NCBI GenBank assembly: GCA_003586115.2
Contig: QVOM02000042.1
Location: forward strand, 76,737,636 to 76,801,635
DNA length: 64,000 nt
Direction: 5' to 3'
Source: Salvator merianae
Taxonomy: Eukaryota; Chordata; Lepidosauria; Squamata; Teiidae
Within the stretch, counting starts at the first letter, position 1. The number at the start of each line of letters is the position of its first letter. Below are positions 50,596 to 59,900 of this stretch, piece by piece. A program made the translations under genes and the position numbers. The notes under the pieces are model-generated. The model searched no databases. It saw only the letters and a list, made by a program, of their open reading frames with translations, and had not been told where the DNA came from.

Positions 50596-50860
50596 TCCAT
50601 CGCCTCAGGTGCCCCTTGCTAGCTCGCTTGCCTGCCTTGACTGCCTGCCCGGCCGCCAGTCAGCCGCTACCACTGCTGGCCCCCACAGGCTCGCCTTCCC
50701 CGCGCTGCCGCCCGCAGGGAACTGGAGAAGGGCGCCTCCGACCGCGCAGGTCCTATTGCCGCCGCTCTTTTCCCCTTCTGGAGGTGTCACCGGACCAGCT
50801 TCTCCACTGGGAACCCGCAATATCCACGCTTTTAAAACGCAAACAAAAGATACGGAGTAA
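50596..50860 (-). other. PURG: PURG 5' untranslated exon (3' boundary supported, 5' end unknown)
   Basis: The last exon bases on the minus strand are GGCGATGGA followed by GTAAGT, a strong donor. The transcription start is not visible, so the outer limit is a guess within the CpG island. The exon's terminal ATG sits in a good context (G at -3, G at +4) and, after splicing to 49,521, would read ATG-GAT-TGA, ending 9 nt before the PURG ATG and in the same frame. Confidence 0.5.
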
Positions 50861-50932
50861 TGCACGGGGAAAGAAGGCAACGGAATCGTTTTTGCTCACC
50901 TCCTCTCTCCCGCCTTTCCCTCAGAGGGCTTC

Positions 50933-50960
50933 AAACTACAGCCCCCAGAACGCTCTGCGG
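50933..50960 (+). promoter_or_regulatory. ZNF143/THAP11-like promoter motif
   Basis: AAACTACAGCCCCCAGAACG followed by CTCTGCGG fits the extended ZNF143 site (ACTACAnnTCCCAGnAnGC with a downstream TGCGG). One position differs from the strict core (C for T). It lies in the CpG island about 340 bp upstream of the inferred PURG donor, on the WRN-facing side. Confidence 0.6.
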
Positions 50961-50989
50961 CGCTGGCGTCCGGCGGGCACGGAAGCACC

Positions 50990-51001
50990 TATGCGCATGC
51001 G
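50990..51001. promoter_or_regulatory. NRF1-like palindromic site
   Basis: TATGCGCATGCGG contains TGCGCATGCG, matching the NRF1 consensus (yGCGCAyGCGC) except at the final base. It sits about 30 bp beyond the ZNF143-like site. Confidence 0.5.
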
Positions 51002-51169
51002 GCTCACCTCATTTCACCTTCCAGAGTTGACAGCGGGAGAAAAAGAGGGAGGAAGGAGAGGGCTGGATTGATTTGGAGTGGTGATGCCGTCATTGTACTT
51101 TGTGATATTTGCATTACCTTCCAACTACTGAAAATCGCAATTAGGATCACCTAATGAAATAAATAAATA

Positions 51170-51985
51170 ACAGCTTGGATCCCCGAGCAGGAAGGATCAA
51201 ATATATTCTAGTTTGGAGCCCCCAGGGCAGAGGAGCAAGAACTTTTTAGCTGGGAGCACCCAGGGCAGAGGAACACAGGCAAATGGAAAGAAATCAGCCA
51301 AGAAGTTCAGCTTCAAACACCCTGCCAGGACACAAAACACGGCAACCACACCCTAGCTTAGATCCTCCAGGACAGAATAACAAAGGAATCCCCAAGATGG
51401 CCCGCTGAGGGCAAGGACTTTCTAGCCTGGAGACACCAAAGCACAGTAACTCAGGGCATGTGTCCAGCTTGGGTTTCCAAGGGCAGGAAAAGTGAGGTGC
51501 TAGCATGCTACTGCCTGGAGCCTCCAAATCAAAATATGGCAGGGAAAGCAGTCAAGCACCTTGGAACTCCTGAAGTAGGGAAGGCAGACCATAAATACCT
51601 CATCTCTTGGAGTCCCTAGACAGAGTCATGATGGTAAAGTGGCCAGGTATTTCAGCTTGGATCCACAGGGCCAGAGAATAGGCATGTGCTAGCATGTTGA
51701 GGCTCAGAACAGCAGGGGCAGAGTAATGCAAAGAATGTGGCAAAAAACTCTAGTTCAGATCTCCCAGGGCATGGAAGAAAGAGCATCAAGTACTTTCTAT
51801 CCTGAGTCCCCTGGCTGAGCAACACAGTGGAAGTGGCCGAGCAGTCCAGCTTGAAACTCATAAGGCAGGAAAGAGGAGCAAGTCCTTTCTAAGCTGGAGA
51901 TGCCAAACCAGAATACATAGGGAAATCAGTCAAGCTGTCTTGATTAGATCCTTGAGGGAAGGGGAGTGCTAGCATGTTTGGGCAT
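51170..51985. repeat. Degenerate minisatellite, about 17 units of 40-60 bp
   Basis: A unit approximating CTAGCTTGGAGCCcCCAGGG followed by CAGAGnAACAnAGGnAAnnG recurs from 51,170 to 51,985, for example at about 51,210, 51,249, 51,355, 51,424, 51,466, 51,652, 51,754, 51,851 and 51,895. Some units end in GTGCTAGCATG (near 51,496, 51,686 and 51,967). Units are diverged, so the array is old. It begins about 100 bp beyond the PURG CpG island. Chance minus-strand frames read as repetitive peptides here. Confidence 0.8.
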
Positions 51986-52337
51986 AAAACACCCAGGACA
52001 CATGTCTTAGTGCTTGCCATGAAGTGAACCATTAAAATCACAGATAATATACGTTGCATGAAGGTATTGCAATGGGAAAACCATGGATCTTCTTGCATCC
52101 ATGTTCTTTTCATATCGGGTGTTCCTCAAGCCACACTTTAAAAAAATGTCCTGGTCATAGACTATATCACAAGAAAACATAGAAATAACACTACATGAAG
52201 GTACCACAATGCAAAATATCATTGATCTGAAGGAACCATAGAAATCACAGAAATGTGGATGCAGACCATTGATCCTCAAGCATCCTCAACGTTTTTATAA
52301 AGAATATTCTCAAAGTTGCTCCCTTATCAATGAACAA
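51986..52337. repeat. Diverged direct repeat of about 137-bp period
   Basis: CATGAAGGTATTGCAATGGG near 52,057 recurs as CATGAAGGTACCACAATGCA near 52,194, and GAACCATtAAAATCACAGAtA near 52,026 recurs as GAACCATAGAAATCACAGAA near 52,232. Probably decayed tandem DNA; no gene. Confidence 0.55.
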
Positions 52338-52510
52338 GGAAGTGGTTGTAGCTCAGTGGTAATGTAAGCAGCTTAGAAAGCAGAGGGATGCTAGTTTGAT
52401 CCCCAGCCTCTCCCTCAAACTAGGCAATGGCAAAACACCCTGCCAAGAAAATTGGAGGTGCCCATGCAGTCAGCTAAGGGCTGGACGCAACTTGATGATA
52501 CTCAACAACA
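52338..52510 (+). mobile_element. tRNA-headed SINE (family S), third copy
   Basis: It starts GGAAGTGGTTGTAGCTCAGT with an A box, has a B-box-like GTTTGATCCCC, and continues CAGCCTCTCCCTcAAacTAGGCAATGGC to ACTCAACAACA. It matches the copies at 9,710 and 21,471 but lacks part of the middle. No clean target duplication is visible. Confidence 0.82.
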
Positions 52511-53229
52511 GAGATAATCTCTATCAGCACAGACCAAAACAGAAATGTCATGGATTCATGACAGTGCAAAAAGCTCAATTTCATCAATGGGACGCACTGT
52601 ATTTTATAGAGGATCTATCCCTAAAGCACCTTGAAACTGTAACTCACATCTGTCTGCATGGACTACACTAGCATAATATGGATCCGCTGCTTTTTGGCTC
52701 CACCATGACACAACAACTTTGATTTGAGGCACTGATTCACATAGATTCATATGACTTTTATGCAAATCTCCCTAAAAATACCAAAAACCACCCAGCTCAT
52801 TTCTGGTTTGAAAGTGAATTGCTATACTGAAATTATAGATCTGTCACTGAACATAAATGCCATTATTCAAAAACATAAGCACAGGGTGTGAATTCTCATG
52901 GATCCAGAGTTTTTGTTGCTGTTTTAGTTTTAATAACTAATCTTCCCAAATTCACTGCCAAATTAAATATCACCTTCATTGGTGCAGACTCACAAGGGTT
53001 TCCTTGTGCAGCTGGCTGGTCACTGTGACTAGACTTGGTAATATGAAAACAGAGACCAAACTGTCTATATTGGGGGAATTACTTGGGTCTAGTTATCCCA
53101 GCAGGATCTAAAGCTAACTGGCTGGTTTAACAAACCATTGCAAAGCAGGTTGCAATTGGCTGATGTGCATTCCCAATGGGAGGGGGAAAAGGAAGGAGTT
53201 CTGAAGCAAAAATTGATGCAAAAGTAAAC
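52511..53229. other. Gene-free sequence
   Basis: No gene recognised. Confidence 0.4.
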
Positions 53230-54178
53230 ATTTTTTATTAAAAACAAAATAATAAAATTTTATTCTATTCCAAGGCTGAAATAGTTTCTATTATCAAGCA
53301 ATAGGCTATGGTGTTCAATACAGTGATGCAGGCAAGGATACCAAGAGCAAGGAACTGTAACAAGAATCTAGGTGTAGCAGCAAAGCTGTGCTGAAGAGGG
53401 GCATGTGCAGTGAAGTCGACCCAAGGATCCCTAATGGTTCTAAACAGCTGTCTCTGAGTTCCCGATGATGCCCACCTCTCAGCTTCACAGATAAAGAGCT
53501 CCTCTCGATCTCTAGTTATCTCAGTTTCAGATCCCAGATATAGTTGTCTACCACCCAGTCTGATCCTATGATCTGCCCGAAAACACAATTCTTGCTAAGA
53601 AAACAACAAAACCAAGAGGGCAGCAGAAAAGTAGTTCTCACTCTTGATGTTTTCTCCCGGAAAAGTTATCACCAGCCTGGAAAGGAAAAAAGGAGAGAGA
53701 AGAGGGTTCTCGCTCTCCGCGCTCACAAAGATCAGATACCAAACGCACAGACTTAGAAGCCAAACAGAAGGAGTGGGATAGTGGAATGCTCCACAATCCT
53801 CTCTTTTCAAATGCACAACTCTTTACTGAATGGCTGAGAGTCTGGAGACTCAGGGATTCTAGCTGGGTGACTGGGAATCTAGGCAGAAGGAGAAGGATAG
53901 ACGGAGAGATCTTCAGAGAAACCAGGGCTTCTTGTTCTTTAGTTGCAGGAGGAGGAAGAAGGCAACAAGCTTTCTCTAACCCCAGGATCTCTGCCAACAT
54001 CAGCAGGTGCGGGAGCAAGGGAGAAACAGCACATTTGAGGCTTTGAAGGTATGATTGGTGGTTTTGCAGTGCAATCTTCTTTCTTCCTTCTTCAATGACT
54101 TCAGCAAAGTTTCAGTGAGATGTTGGAAGGAAAAAACTACTGCACATAGGGCAAAATCTTAGGCTTTTTATACACCTT
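53230..54178 (-). other. Candidate small minus-strand transcription unit (TATA to poly(A))
   Basis: On the minus strand a TATAAAAAGCC box lies near 54,162-54,172. Downstream are a strong splice acceptor (a T/C tract ending TTTCCAG, near 53,674), a second one (TTGTTGTTTTCTTAG near 53,596), a 107-codon frame at 53,265-53,588 and an AATAAA signal near 53,230. The set is orderly for intergenic DNA and could be a retrotransposon LTR, a retrocopy or a young gene. I found no retroviral primer site or TG...CA ends, so its nature is unresolved. Confidence 0.3.
53265..53588 (-). CDS. Unrecognised 107-codon frame with one predicted membrane segment
   Basis: I do not recognise the protein. The frame is 107 residues: a charged N-terminal half with several Arg/Glu (about 1-45), a middle with RTIRDPWVDFTAHAPLQHSF (about 51-70), and a hydrophobic stretch (about 76-100, with LLQFLALGILACITVL) that looks like a membrane helix before the end ETISALE. 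A splice acceptor lies just upstream and a poly(A) signal about 30 nt after the stop. The membrane segment plus the ordered signals make it better than a chance frame, but there is no homology argument. It may be coding sequence of a decayed mobile element. Start codon uncertain. Confidence 0.25.
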   Translation of the reverse strand: MCFRADHRIRLGGRQLYLGSETEITRDREELFICEAERWASSGTQRQLFRTIRDPWVDFTAHAPLQHSFAATPRFLLQFLALGILACITVLNTIAYCLIIETISALE

Positions 54179-54799
54179 GGACCAAGGTAAAAAGAGGCTA
54201 GCTAGGGGATTGGGTGAAAAATGGATTGGAAAGTTGCAGTTTTGATTGGTGGCTCAGAACTAAAAGTTTGAAATTATTGAGTATTCTAATACAGAGGTGC
54301 GGTGAGTAAAAGCGGAGCATGTGGTGGGCCAAGGTTACATTCACAGAGTTGTTTATAGGCAAAATGCAGATTGAAGGAGCAATGACGTATCTCACTGACA
54401 AATACTGAGAACAACACTGACCGGACAGAACAATGAAAACTATTATCTATACCCCAAGGTGCTATGCCAGTTGTGAAAAGATGCTAAAAACAACAAACTC
54501 AAGATGTAATCCAGTGTTCCAAATCCAACAAAGGACTTGCTCTTATGGTGTGCTTCATTCCTTCAGAGTCTTTCTGTTTATGGATAACAACTTCTTTGTA
54601 AATGAAGTCTAGGTGAGGGGTGGAAGTGGTGGAGAAACCTCATTTCAAAATGGAATTTTTTTGTCCCTGTGTTTTTTTCAAGATGGCTTTTAGGTGTCCT
54701 GCATAGCAACCTATGGTCAGAGCACCCATACAGCCTTGCAGTTCATAGTCCATGGTTATGTGTTCTTGCATGTATGTGGTCCCACTATACACATATCTG
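54179..54799. other. Gene-free sequence
   Basis: No gene recognised. Confidence 0.4.
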
Positions 54800-54856
54800 A
54801 AACAACGGGTATAACAATGGGTCTGAGCCAGTAGGGCAATTCTTATGTTCTTACAT
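54800..54856 (+). repeat. CR1 3' terminal fragment
   Basis: ACAATGGGTCTGAGCCAGTA then GGGCAATTCTTATGTTCTTA matches the CR1 terminus (GGTCTGATCCAGCAGGGCTCTTCTTATGTTCTTA pattern), as at 4,830 and 40,160. Very short. Confidence 0.55.
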
Positions 54857-56545
54857 TTTTGTATTTTTAATGATGGAAGGAAATGTTTCAGCATGTATCA
54901 TCTCAATCACTGGATTTCCAGACAATGCTTTGAAAATTCCAACCATGTCTGTCTAGTAAGATTGAGTTGAGTAAATCTCTGACCTGCTTCTTTGTGTGCT
55001 GTCGTAATACAAAAGAAGGAATCTAAGGTGCTGATTCTTATGAATTTACATTATTTTTACATGGAATAATCCCATAAGTACCATAAAAGCACCCATCTTA
55101 TTTGGATCCAATACTTTCAAGTAAATTCCATTTTACAAAACCTTGGGCTGGAATTGTGGATCTTCACTGGTCCCTCAATTTTTTAAAAGCAATCTACTCA
55201 TATTACTTTCAGTAAAACATTGAATTAATGTACATAGACTGACATGTTTAAATTAATGATACTATACATCTAATGTTCTCCATAGTATCAAAATTTATAT
55301 CAAAGCACAAACCCTCTTGAGTTCACATGGTACTCCAAATACTAATTTGAAATCTCAGATCACCAGCTGCAGAAGTAGTATTTGTTTTGTAACAATAACG
55401 ATAGGCTACAGAGGTACTCAAAGAGTGATAAATCCACATTATGGTTGTATGATATTCTTCTAAAATCACTGTCAAAACACACTTGTCCCTGTAGAATTGA
55501 GCTGAGAACATTGACTGAATTCTTCACTCCACCGTAATAGCATAAAGCAGGTGAGCCCCATAAAAACCACATTACAGGAAAGCTCACTGCATGCCTATGA
55601 CAAAATAAGTAAAATGATAGATATGTGACTTAAAGACAGAAAACACCTTGGGACAGGGGATAAAAGTAGGCTATCACATACCTACTTTTCATGTCACTTT
55701 CCAGATATCCATGTGTTAGAAACTTTCTTACTTCTGCCTGTGGGGATTCAGTTCCGTGTGGCCATCTGGCCTTATCAAAAAAAAGGGGAGGGGCATTTTG
55801 ACTCCACCAAACACTGAAATCTTGGTGGTGTAATCTCTGCTTGATATAGCCAAAAGCCATAATTAAAAGTGGCTGATTTGGTAGTAAAAATACAAAACCT
55901 TTGAATGTAACTTCTGGCTTACGTCAACATGCGGGCAGTGATATGGAGACGGTATAATTATGTGTGGAAGAAGTAATTAATTGATGAGCTATGCATAAAT
56001 TTATTTGATCATACAGTGGGCACAAGATTTATATTAGATATACAAAAAAAAATCACTGTTATTATATATACTTATATCTTTGTTGTTCTAGATCCTGTGG
56101 TTGTGTTTTGTGCATATTTAAACCCTTGGATGTTTTGGGATTATAGACCTCTTCACAGATAAAAATCTCAATGTAGTTTACAATTACATATAAAAACAAG
56201 GTTAAAAAGAGTTTAAAACATATAATTGTTTGTTTTATACTGGCATCTTCCTAAAACATAGAACAAAGTACCTGATGCAGTCAGTGTTTCCTTGCAGTTA
56301 AGATTCCAGAATGGGTAGCACACATTTTGGCATAGTGTCAGTTGCTATTGAGTACAGCCACTGCAGTGCAAAAATCATTACCTGCAGTTTTTTAAAGCAT
56401 GTGGTTTTGGCTGGAAGAACTGGCCATACATGCTCCTGGCTGACATGTAGGCAGCTGGTGGGGTGGGCTATGCTGAGGTAAAAGCCTTGTGATTACAGAG
56501 TCAGAGATGAGGGAAAATGTGCACATTTTCCTCCACTTTCTCTGC
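54857..56545. other. Gene-free AT-rich sequence
   Basis: No gene recognised. Confidence 0.4.
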
Positions 56546-56963
56546 GGCTGCCTCCAGGTGGCAAGAGGAAAATGTGGGATCTTGTTTAGATCCCGCAATT
56601 GCTTCTTCCTGTCCTTGCCAAACAGCAGGGTGAAATCACTAAGCAAGCTTGGTCCTTACCTTTCTGGCGCTTGCCCCATGATGTATCCAATGGCACAAAA
56701 TGCCCAGAACTGCACAAGTATCTGCCCTGTGCTTGTGCAGTGGGTATTTTCAACAGAAAGAACCCCATAATCAAGTGCCAGGCAAGGTAAATAATACTGC
56801 TATAAGGGAAAACCTGTGTTCAGTGTTTTTTTTCCTGCAATAGCGATATCCTGAGATTTTGTCTCTATATCCCAGGACTATGTTGGGATTATCAAAGATA
56901 CCCGTGGCAATCCTGATATAGTGCTGGGATAATCTTGAGTTTTAGACTCTGTCTGGTACAACC
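56546..56963 (+). mobile_element. Inverted-repeat DNA element, family T, copy 2
   Basis: It begins GGCTGCCTCCAGGTGGCAAG and aligns with 1,772-2,163 in the same direction (shared CCCGCAATTGC, CCTTACCwTTCTGGC, AGTGGGTATTTTC, ATATCCCAGGACTA and TGATATAGTGC blocks) and with the reverse of 30,824-31,238. Right end near ACAACC followed by TAA. No coding capacity; the frames across it are chance. Confidence 0.75.
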
Positions 56964-57762
56964 TAAATGCCTTCTTGACATATTGTTCATTGATGGAATG
57001 CATTCAGACAACACTGCGTGCGCAGGTAGAGCAGGAACACCATAAGGAGAGCCATGTCACTGAGACAGAGTTGGAAAGTGCCTTTTCAGGCACCACCTGC
57101 ACAAACACATCATCATCGTGGGAACAGATTGTGTGAGAGACATGGCCCTACTTGTTTGGAGCAGCCAAAGCATGGATGAAGCACCACACCAACAGTGGAG
57201 TGAAATGCTTTCCCATTCCATATGGCCCTCGTGGTCAATTTAGCCTGTAAGCAAAGGATCCAGTGTGTGTGGAATTCCCACAAAGTACACCAAAACACTA
57301 TTTTAGGAGGAAGTGTTTTCTTACAACAGATTTCAAGAAATATGAGCAAAATGGCCCTTTAAAACTGGTGACAGACTTGTCCTGGCATACATCAAGTACA
57401 CTGCTTGCACTGTACTCAGATTCAAACCAGACAAAATGAAATGGGTACTTGGCCCCACAGTGGATGAGGCACAGTGCAAAGACCTAAGTGCAAATATTCT
57501 ATTCTTTTACATAAATCCCCATCCCCAAAGCACATATATTGATATTAGTGACACAGTGTATAAAGAAGCTTCAAAGAGTATAGCCTCCTGGATCCTCTGG
57601 ATTTTCAAAGGGGAACTTCACACTGTCATTGTCCACACAGTACTCATAGCTATGCATGCATACTTATATAACCCAAAGAGTCAGTCACATGAGGCTGCAT
57701 GGATTTCCTACAAAGAAAACCACGTAACTAAGCATTAATCATTTTAGAGCACAGAGCAAGAG
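56964..57762. other. Gene-free sequence, possible unclassified repeat
   Basis: The stretch 57,000-57,360 is more GC-rich than its flanks and has the texture of a repeat, but I could not find a second copy or clear ends. No gene recognised. Confidence 0.35.
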
Positions 57763-57832
57763 TCTCAAACTGTGGCCCTTCAGATGTCCCTGGACTAAAA
57801 CTCCCAAGATTCTATTCTCAGCATTCTATGTC
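57763..57832 (+). repeat. hAT-like short element fragment
   Basis: GTCTCAAACTGTGGCCCTTC, then CAGATGTCCCTGGACTAAAA and CTCCCAAGATTC follow the common lizard and amniote pattern (CTGTGGGTCCCCAGATGTTktTGGaCTACAACTCCCA). Fragment only. Confidence 0.6.
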
Positions 57833-57979
57833 AGGCACAGATGTTAGAATTTTCACAAGGATCAGCCCCTTCCAAAACAAAAGAAAGAAAACAAGTAGAT
57901 GTGGCAGTTTTGGGTGGTAGCACGACACACACAAAAAAACCCTAAGGCGTGAATTCCAGTGCTTTGATTTCGCATTCAA

Positions 57980-58680
57980 ACTGAGAAGATTCCTTTTAAA
58001 AATTGTGTGGATACATGAGAATATGGTTCCAGATCAATTTTCTGTGTGCTGCAAGATTCTCATTCTATATAACATACATGATTTTTGTGGCCACAGCTAT
58101 GTCTAGAAGTAACGACAATGTTTTAGAGGCAGTCTTGGGAAAAATGTTAAGAACTGTCCAGAGATTCAGTCAAATGTCACAGAAGCATTTAATAGCCACA
58201 GATACTACAAGAATAGAAATGATGTTTGATCTTTATGCACATTTGGGGAGATTATACACAAAATGCAAACAACCCGTGAAGATCCATGGGTCAAGACAGG
58301 TTCTCAATACATTGCAAGTCCATGAATGCTCATTTTATTTTTTTGCTTGAGTATCTGTAGACAAATGTGATTTCTGATTCAGCAAAAATTTTGGGAGAAT
58401 TCCTTGTAAAAATTACTTGGATCCATGTCACAATTCATATTATTCTTATGGTTTGAAGAAGATCTTATGTAAAAATCACAAGGATTCAGGTGAATCCATG
58501 TCACAGATCGATGCTTTTGTGTTGTAGTGTCTTTGAGCAGTGTGGAATCTGTGATTCTGGTGGTTCATGCCATGATCAGGAGTGCAATGTTTTCATGGTA
58601 GTTTTGGAAAGATCCTATATAAAAATTAGATGGATCCATGTTTTTATATTATAGTGGTCTGAACAAAGAAGGGATCAATA
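57980..58680. repeat. Loose, diverged repeat units with a CTTATGTAAAAATTA-GGATCCATG core
   Basis: Similar segments occur near 57,990 (CCTTTTAAAAATTGTGTGGA), 58,400 (CCTTGTAAAAATTACTTGGA), 58,463 (CTTATGTAAAAATCACAAGG) and 58,613 (CCTATATAAAAATTAGATGG), three of them followed by TCCATG. They are probably remnants of a tandem array or repeat. A 115-codon plus-strand frame at 58,003 runs through it without any recognised domain. Confidence 0.45.
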
Positions 58681-58837
58681 ATTCCTCCATATATATATTA
58701 ATTCAAAGAATCTGACTTTTACTCAAATCCAGAGTAAGTCAGCTGTAAATTAGTGAAAAAAGAATGGCCACAACCCAAGTTTGGGTGGTCAAAATTAAGG
58801 ACAACCTCTGTATGTGGTACTCAGCTCTTACCTGCAG

Positions 58838-58905
58838 TTGTTGTCATGTACCATCAACTTAGGTCCAACTCCTGACTTACATGGGTGTCTCCATAGGCAC
58901 CTCAG
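58838..58905 (-). mobile_element. SINE fragment, antisense
   Basis: TTGTTGTCATGTACCATCAA, then CTTAGGTCCAACTCCTGACT and TACATGGGTGTC matches the antisense of lizard SINE tails (GTCATGTGCCATCAAGTCGGCTCCGACTCATGGCGAC pattern). Confidence 0.6.
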
Positions 58906-59419
58906 TTCTAGACAGTATCAAAAACTGACCGATAATAACAGAATAGCCACAGCACAGTTTGAGCAACAAAAACGGATAGCCAGATGCTAGGAGCAGTACT
59001 CCTTTTCAAACCAGTGCCATACATAGATAATTGGTTTACAATAGCATAGCCACAGCCAACCTCTGGTTGGCAAAAACTAAAAACTAGCTGCTGCGCAGCA
59101 AACTCAGCTCTAAACTGGCGTCCCAAACGGCGCAACTGATAACAAAACCAAACCGCACAAAAACAAAACCCCAGCTGTTATGAGTAGGATTCAGCAACCA
59201 ACAGATGTGAAAAGAATGTGACAAGTAACACTAGTAACGGTTATAAGTTATCAAGTTATAGTATGGAGGAAGAAGAAGCCTGTTATAGCCCTTCTACCTT
59301 AAACCCGCTTGCAAGGTTAAAGCACGTACTCTGATACAGTTAGAACTAAGAGAAACTAATATATGGTATATCCTTATGTTTTCTGAGCACCTTATTCCCT
59401 CAAGTTGAGAGAGAATTGG
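58906..59419. other. Gene-free sequence upstream of the WRN CpG island
   Basis: Loose direct similarity links GGCCACAACCCAAGTTTGGG near 58,767 with AGCCACAGCCAACCTCTGGT near 59,047. No gene recognised. Confidence 0.4.
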
Positions 59420-59900
59420 AATGGAGCTACATGTGCCAAGAGCCGCTCTAGCCGCTGCCGCTTGACTCTCTACTATGCATCTTGGACTCCTTCAGAATCT
59501 CTCCTTTCCGCCCGGCCTAGAGTCGCTCTAGGCGTCCCTTGACGCTAATATGCATCCTGGAAGGCTGCTCCCCGCCCCCTCCCCCGGTCTAGTAGCATCC
59601 TTAAGGGGTTCGTCAGGATTCCGACGTCCTACCTACGTTTCTGTCTATAGGGGTGAGTGGACTGCGGACGGAATGCGACCGCTTTCGGGATCAGCTGGTG
59701 AATCAAGTCAGCACTTTTAGTCTGGAGGACCAACGTTCGGGATTGGCCGGGCGGTCGGCATCAGTGTTAAGCTAATACGTGTGACGCTTTTCTCGAGCGC
59801 CTGGCGGGAAAGATTGTTCTGGAGGAGGAAGGTTGGTTAGTGCTTTGCAAGTTTCCTTTGCAAGTTACTCGGGCGGTCCTGGGTGAGTTTTCCTACCTCG
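59420..59900. promoter_or_regulatory. WRN: CpG island, probable WRN promoter
   Basis: GC and CpG content rise here, just 2 kb upstream of WRN exon 2. A GC-box-like CCCCGCCCCCTCCCCC lies near 59,570. An imperfect 80-bp tandem duplication spans 59,440-59,599 (GAGyCGCTCTAG ... TATGCATCyTGGA in both copies). Strong donors GGGTGAGT near 59,650 and CCTGG then GTGAGT at 59,883 allow alternative first exons. No TATA box is evident, as is usual for WRN-type promoters. Confidence 0.75.
59640..59882 (+). other. WRN: WRN noncoding exon 1 (3' boundary supported, 5' end unknown)
   Basis: The exon would end at GGTCCTGG followed by GTGAGT at 59,883, a near-consensus donor, inside the CpG island. In mammals WRN exon 1 is noncoding and splices to an exon carrying the start codon, which fits exon 2 at 61,935. 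The transcription start is not visible, so the left limit is arbitrary. Confidence 0.5.

Larger units (their letters stand above)
50190..51070. promoter_or_regulatory. PURG: CpG island at the PURG 5' end
   Basis: A GC- and CpG-rich block of about 0.9 kb has CCGCCGCC runs and a poly-C tract near 50,467-50,477. It begins about 0.7 kb upstream of the PURG coding exon and contains the inferred first exon. Long frames on both strands are GC-driven and unlike any known protein. It carries a ZNF143-like site and an NRF1-like site near its outer edge, both features of housekeeping and often bidirectional promoters. Confidence 0.8.

Noticed and set aside
50451..51071. 206-codon plus-strand frame in the PURG CpG island
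   Set aside because: GC-rich DNA lacks stop codons by chance; the composition is Arg/Pro/Ser-rich, has no known domain, and other frames on both strands are equally open.
51170..51985. CRISPR-like array
   Set aside because: Units are diverged, of uneven length and without unique spacers between constant repeats; the context is a vertebrate nuclear genome, so this is a minisatellite.
53230..54178. Solo retroviral LTR
   Set aside because: TATA and poly(A) signals are present, but I could not find TG...CA ends, a target duplication or a primer-binding site, so the label is not justified.
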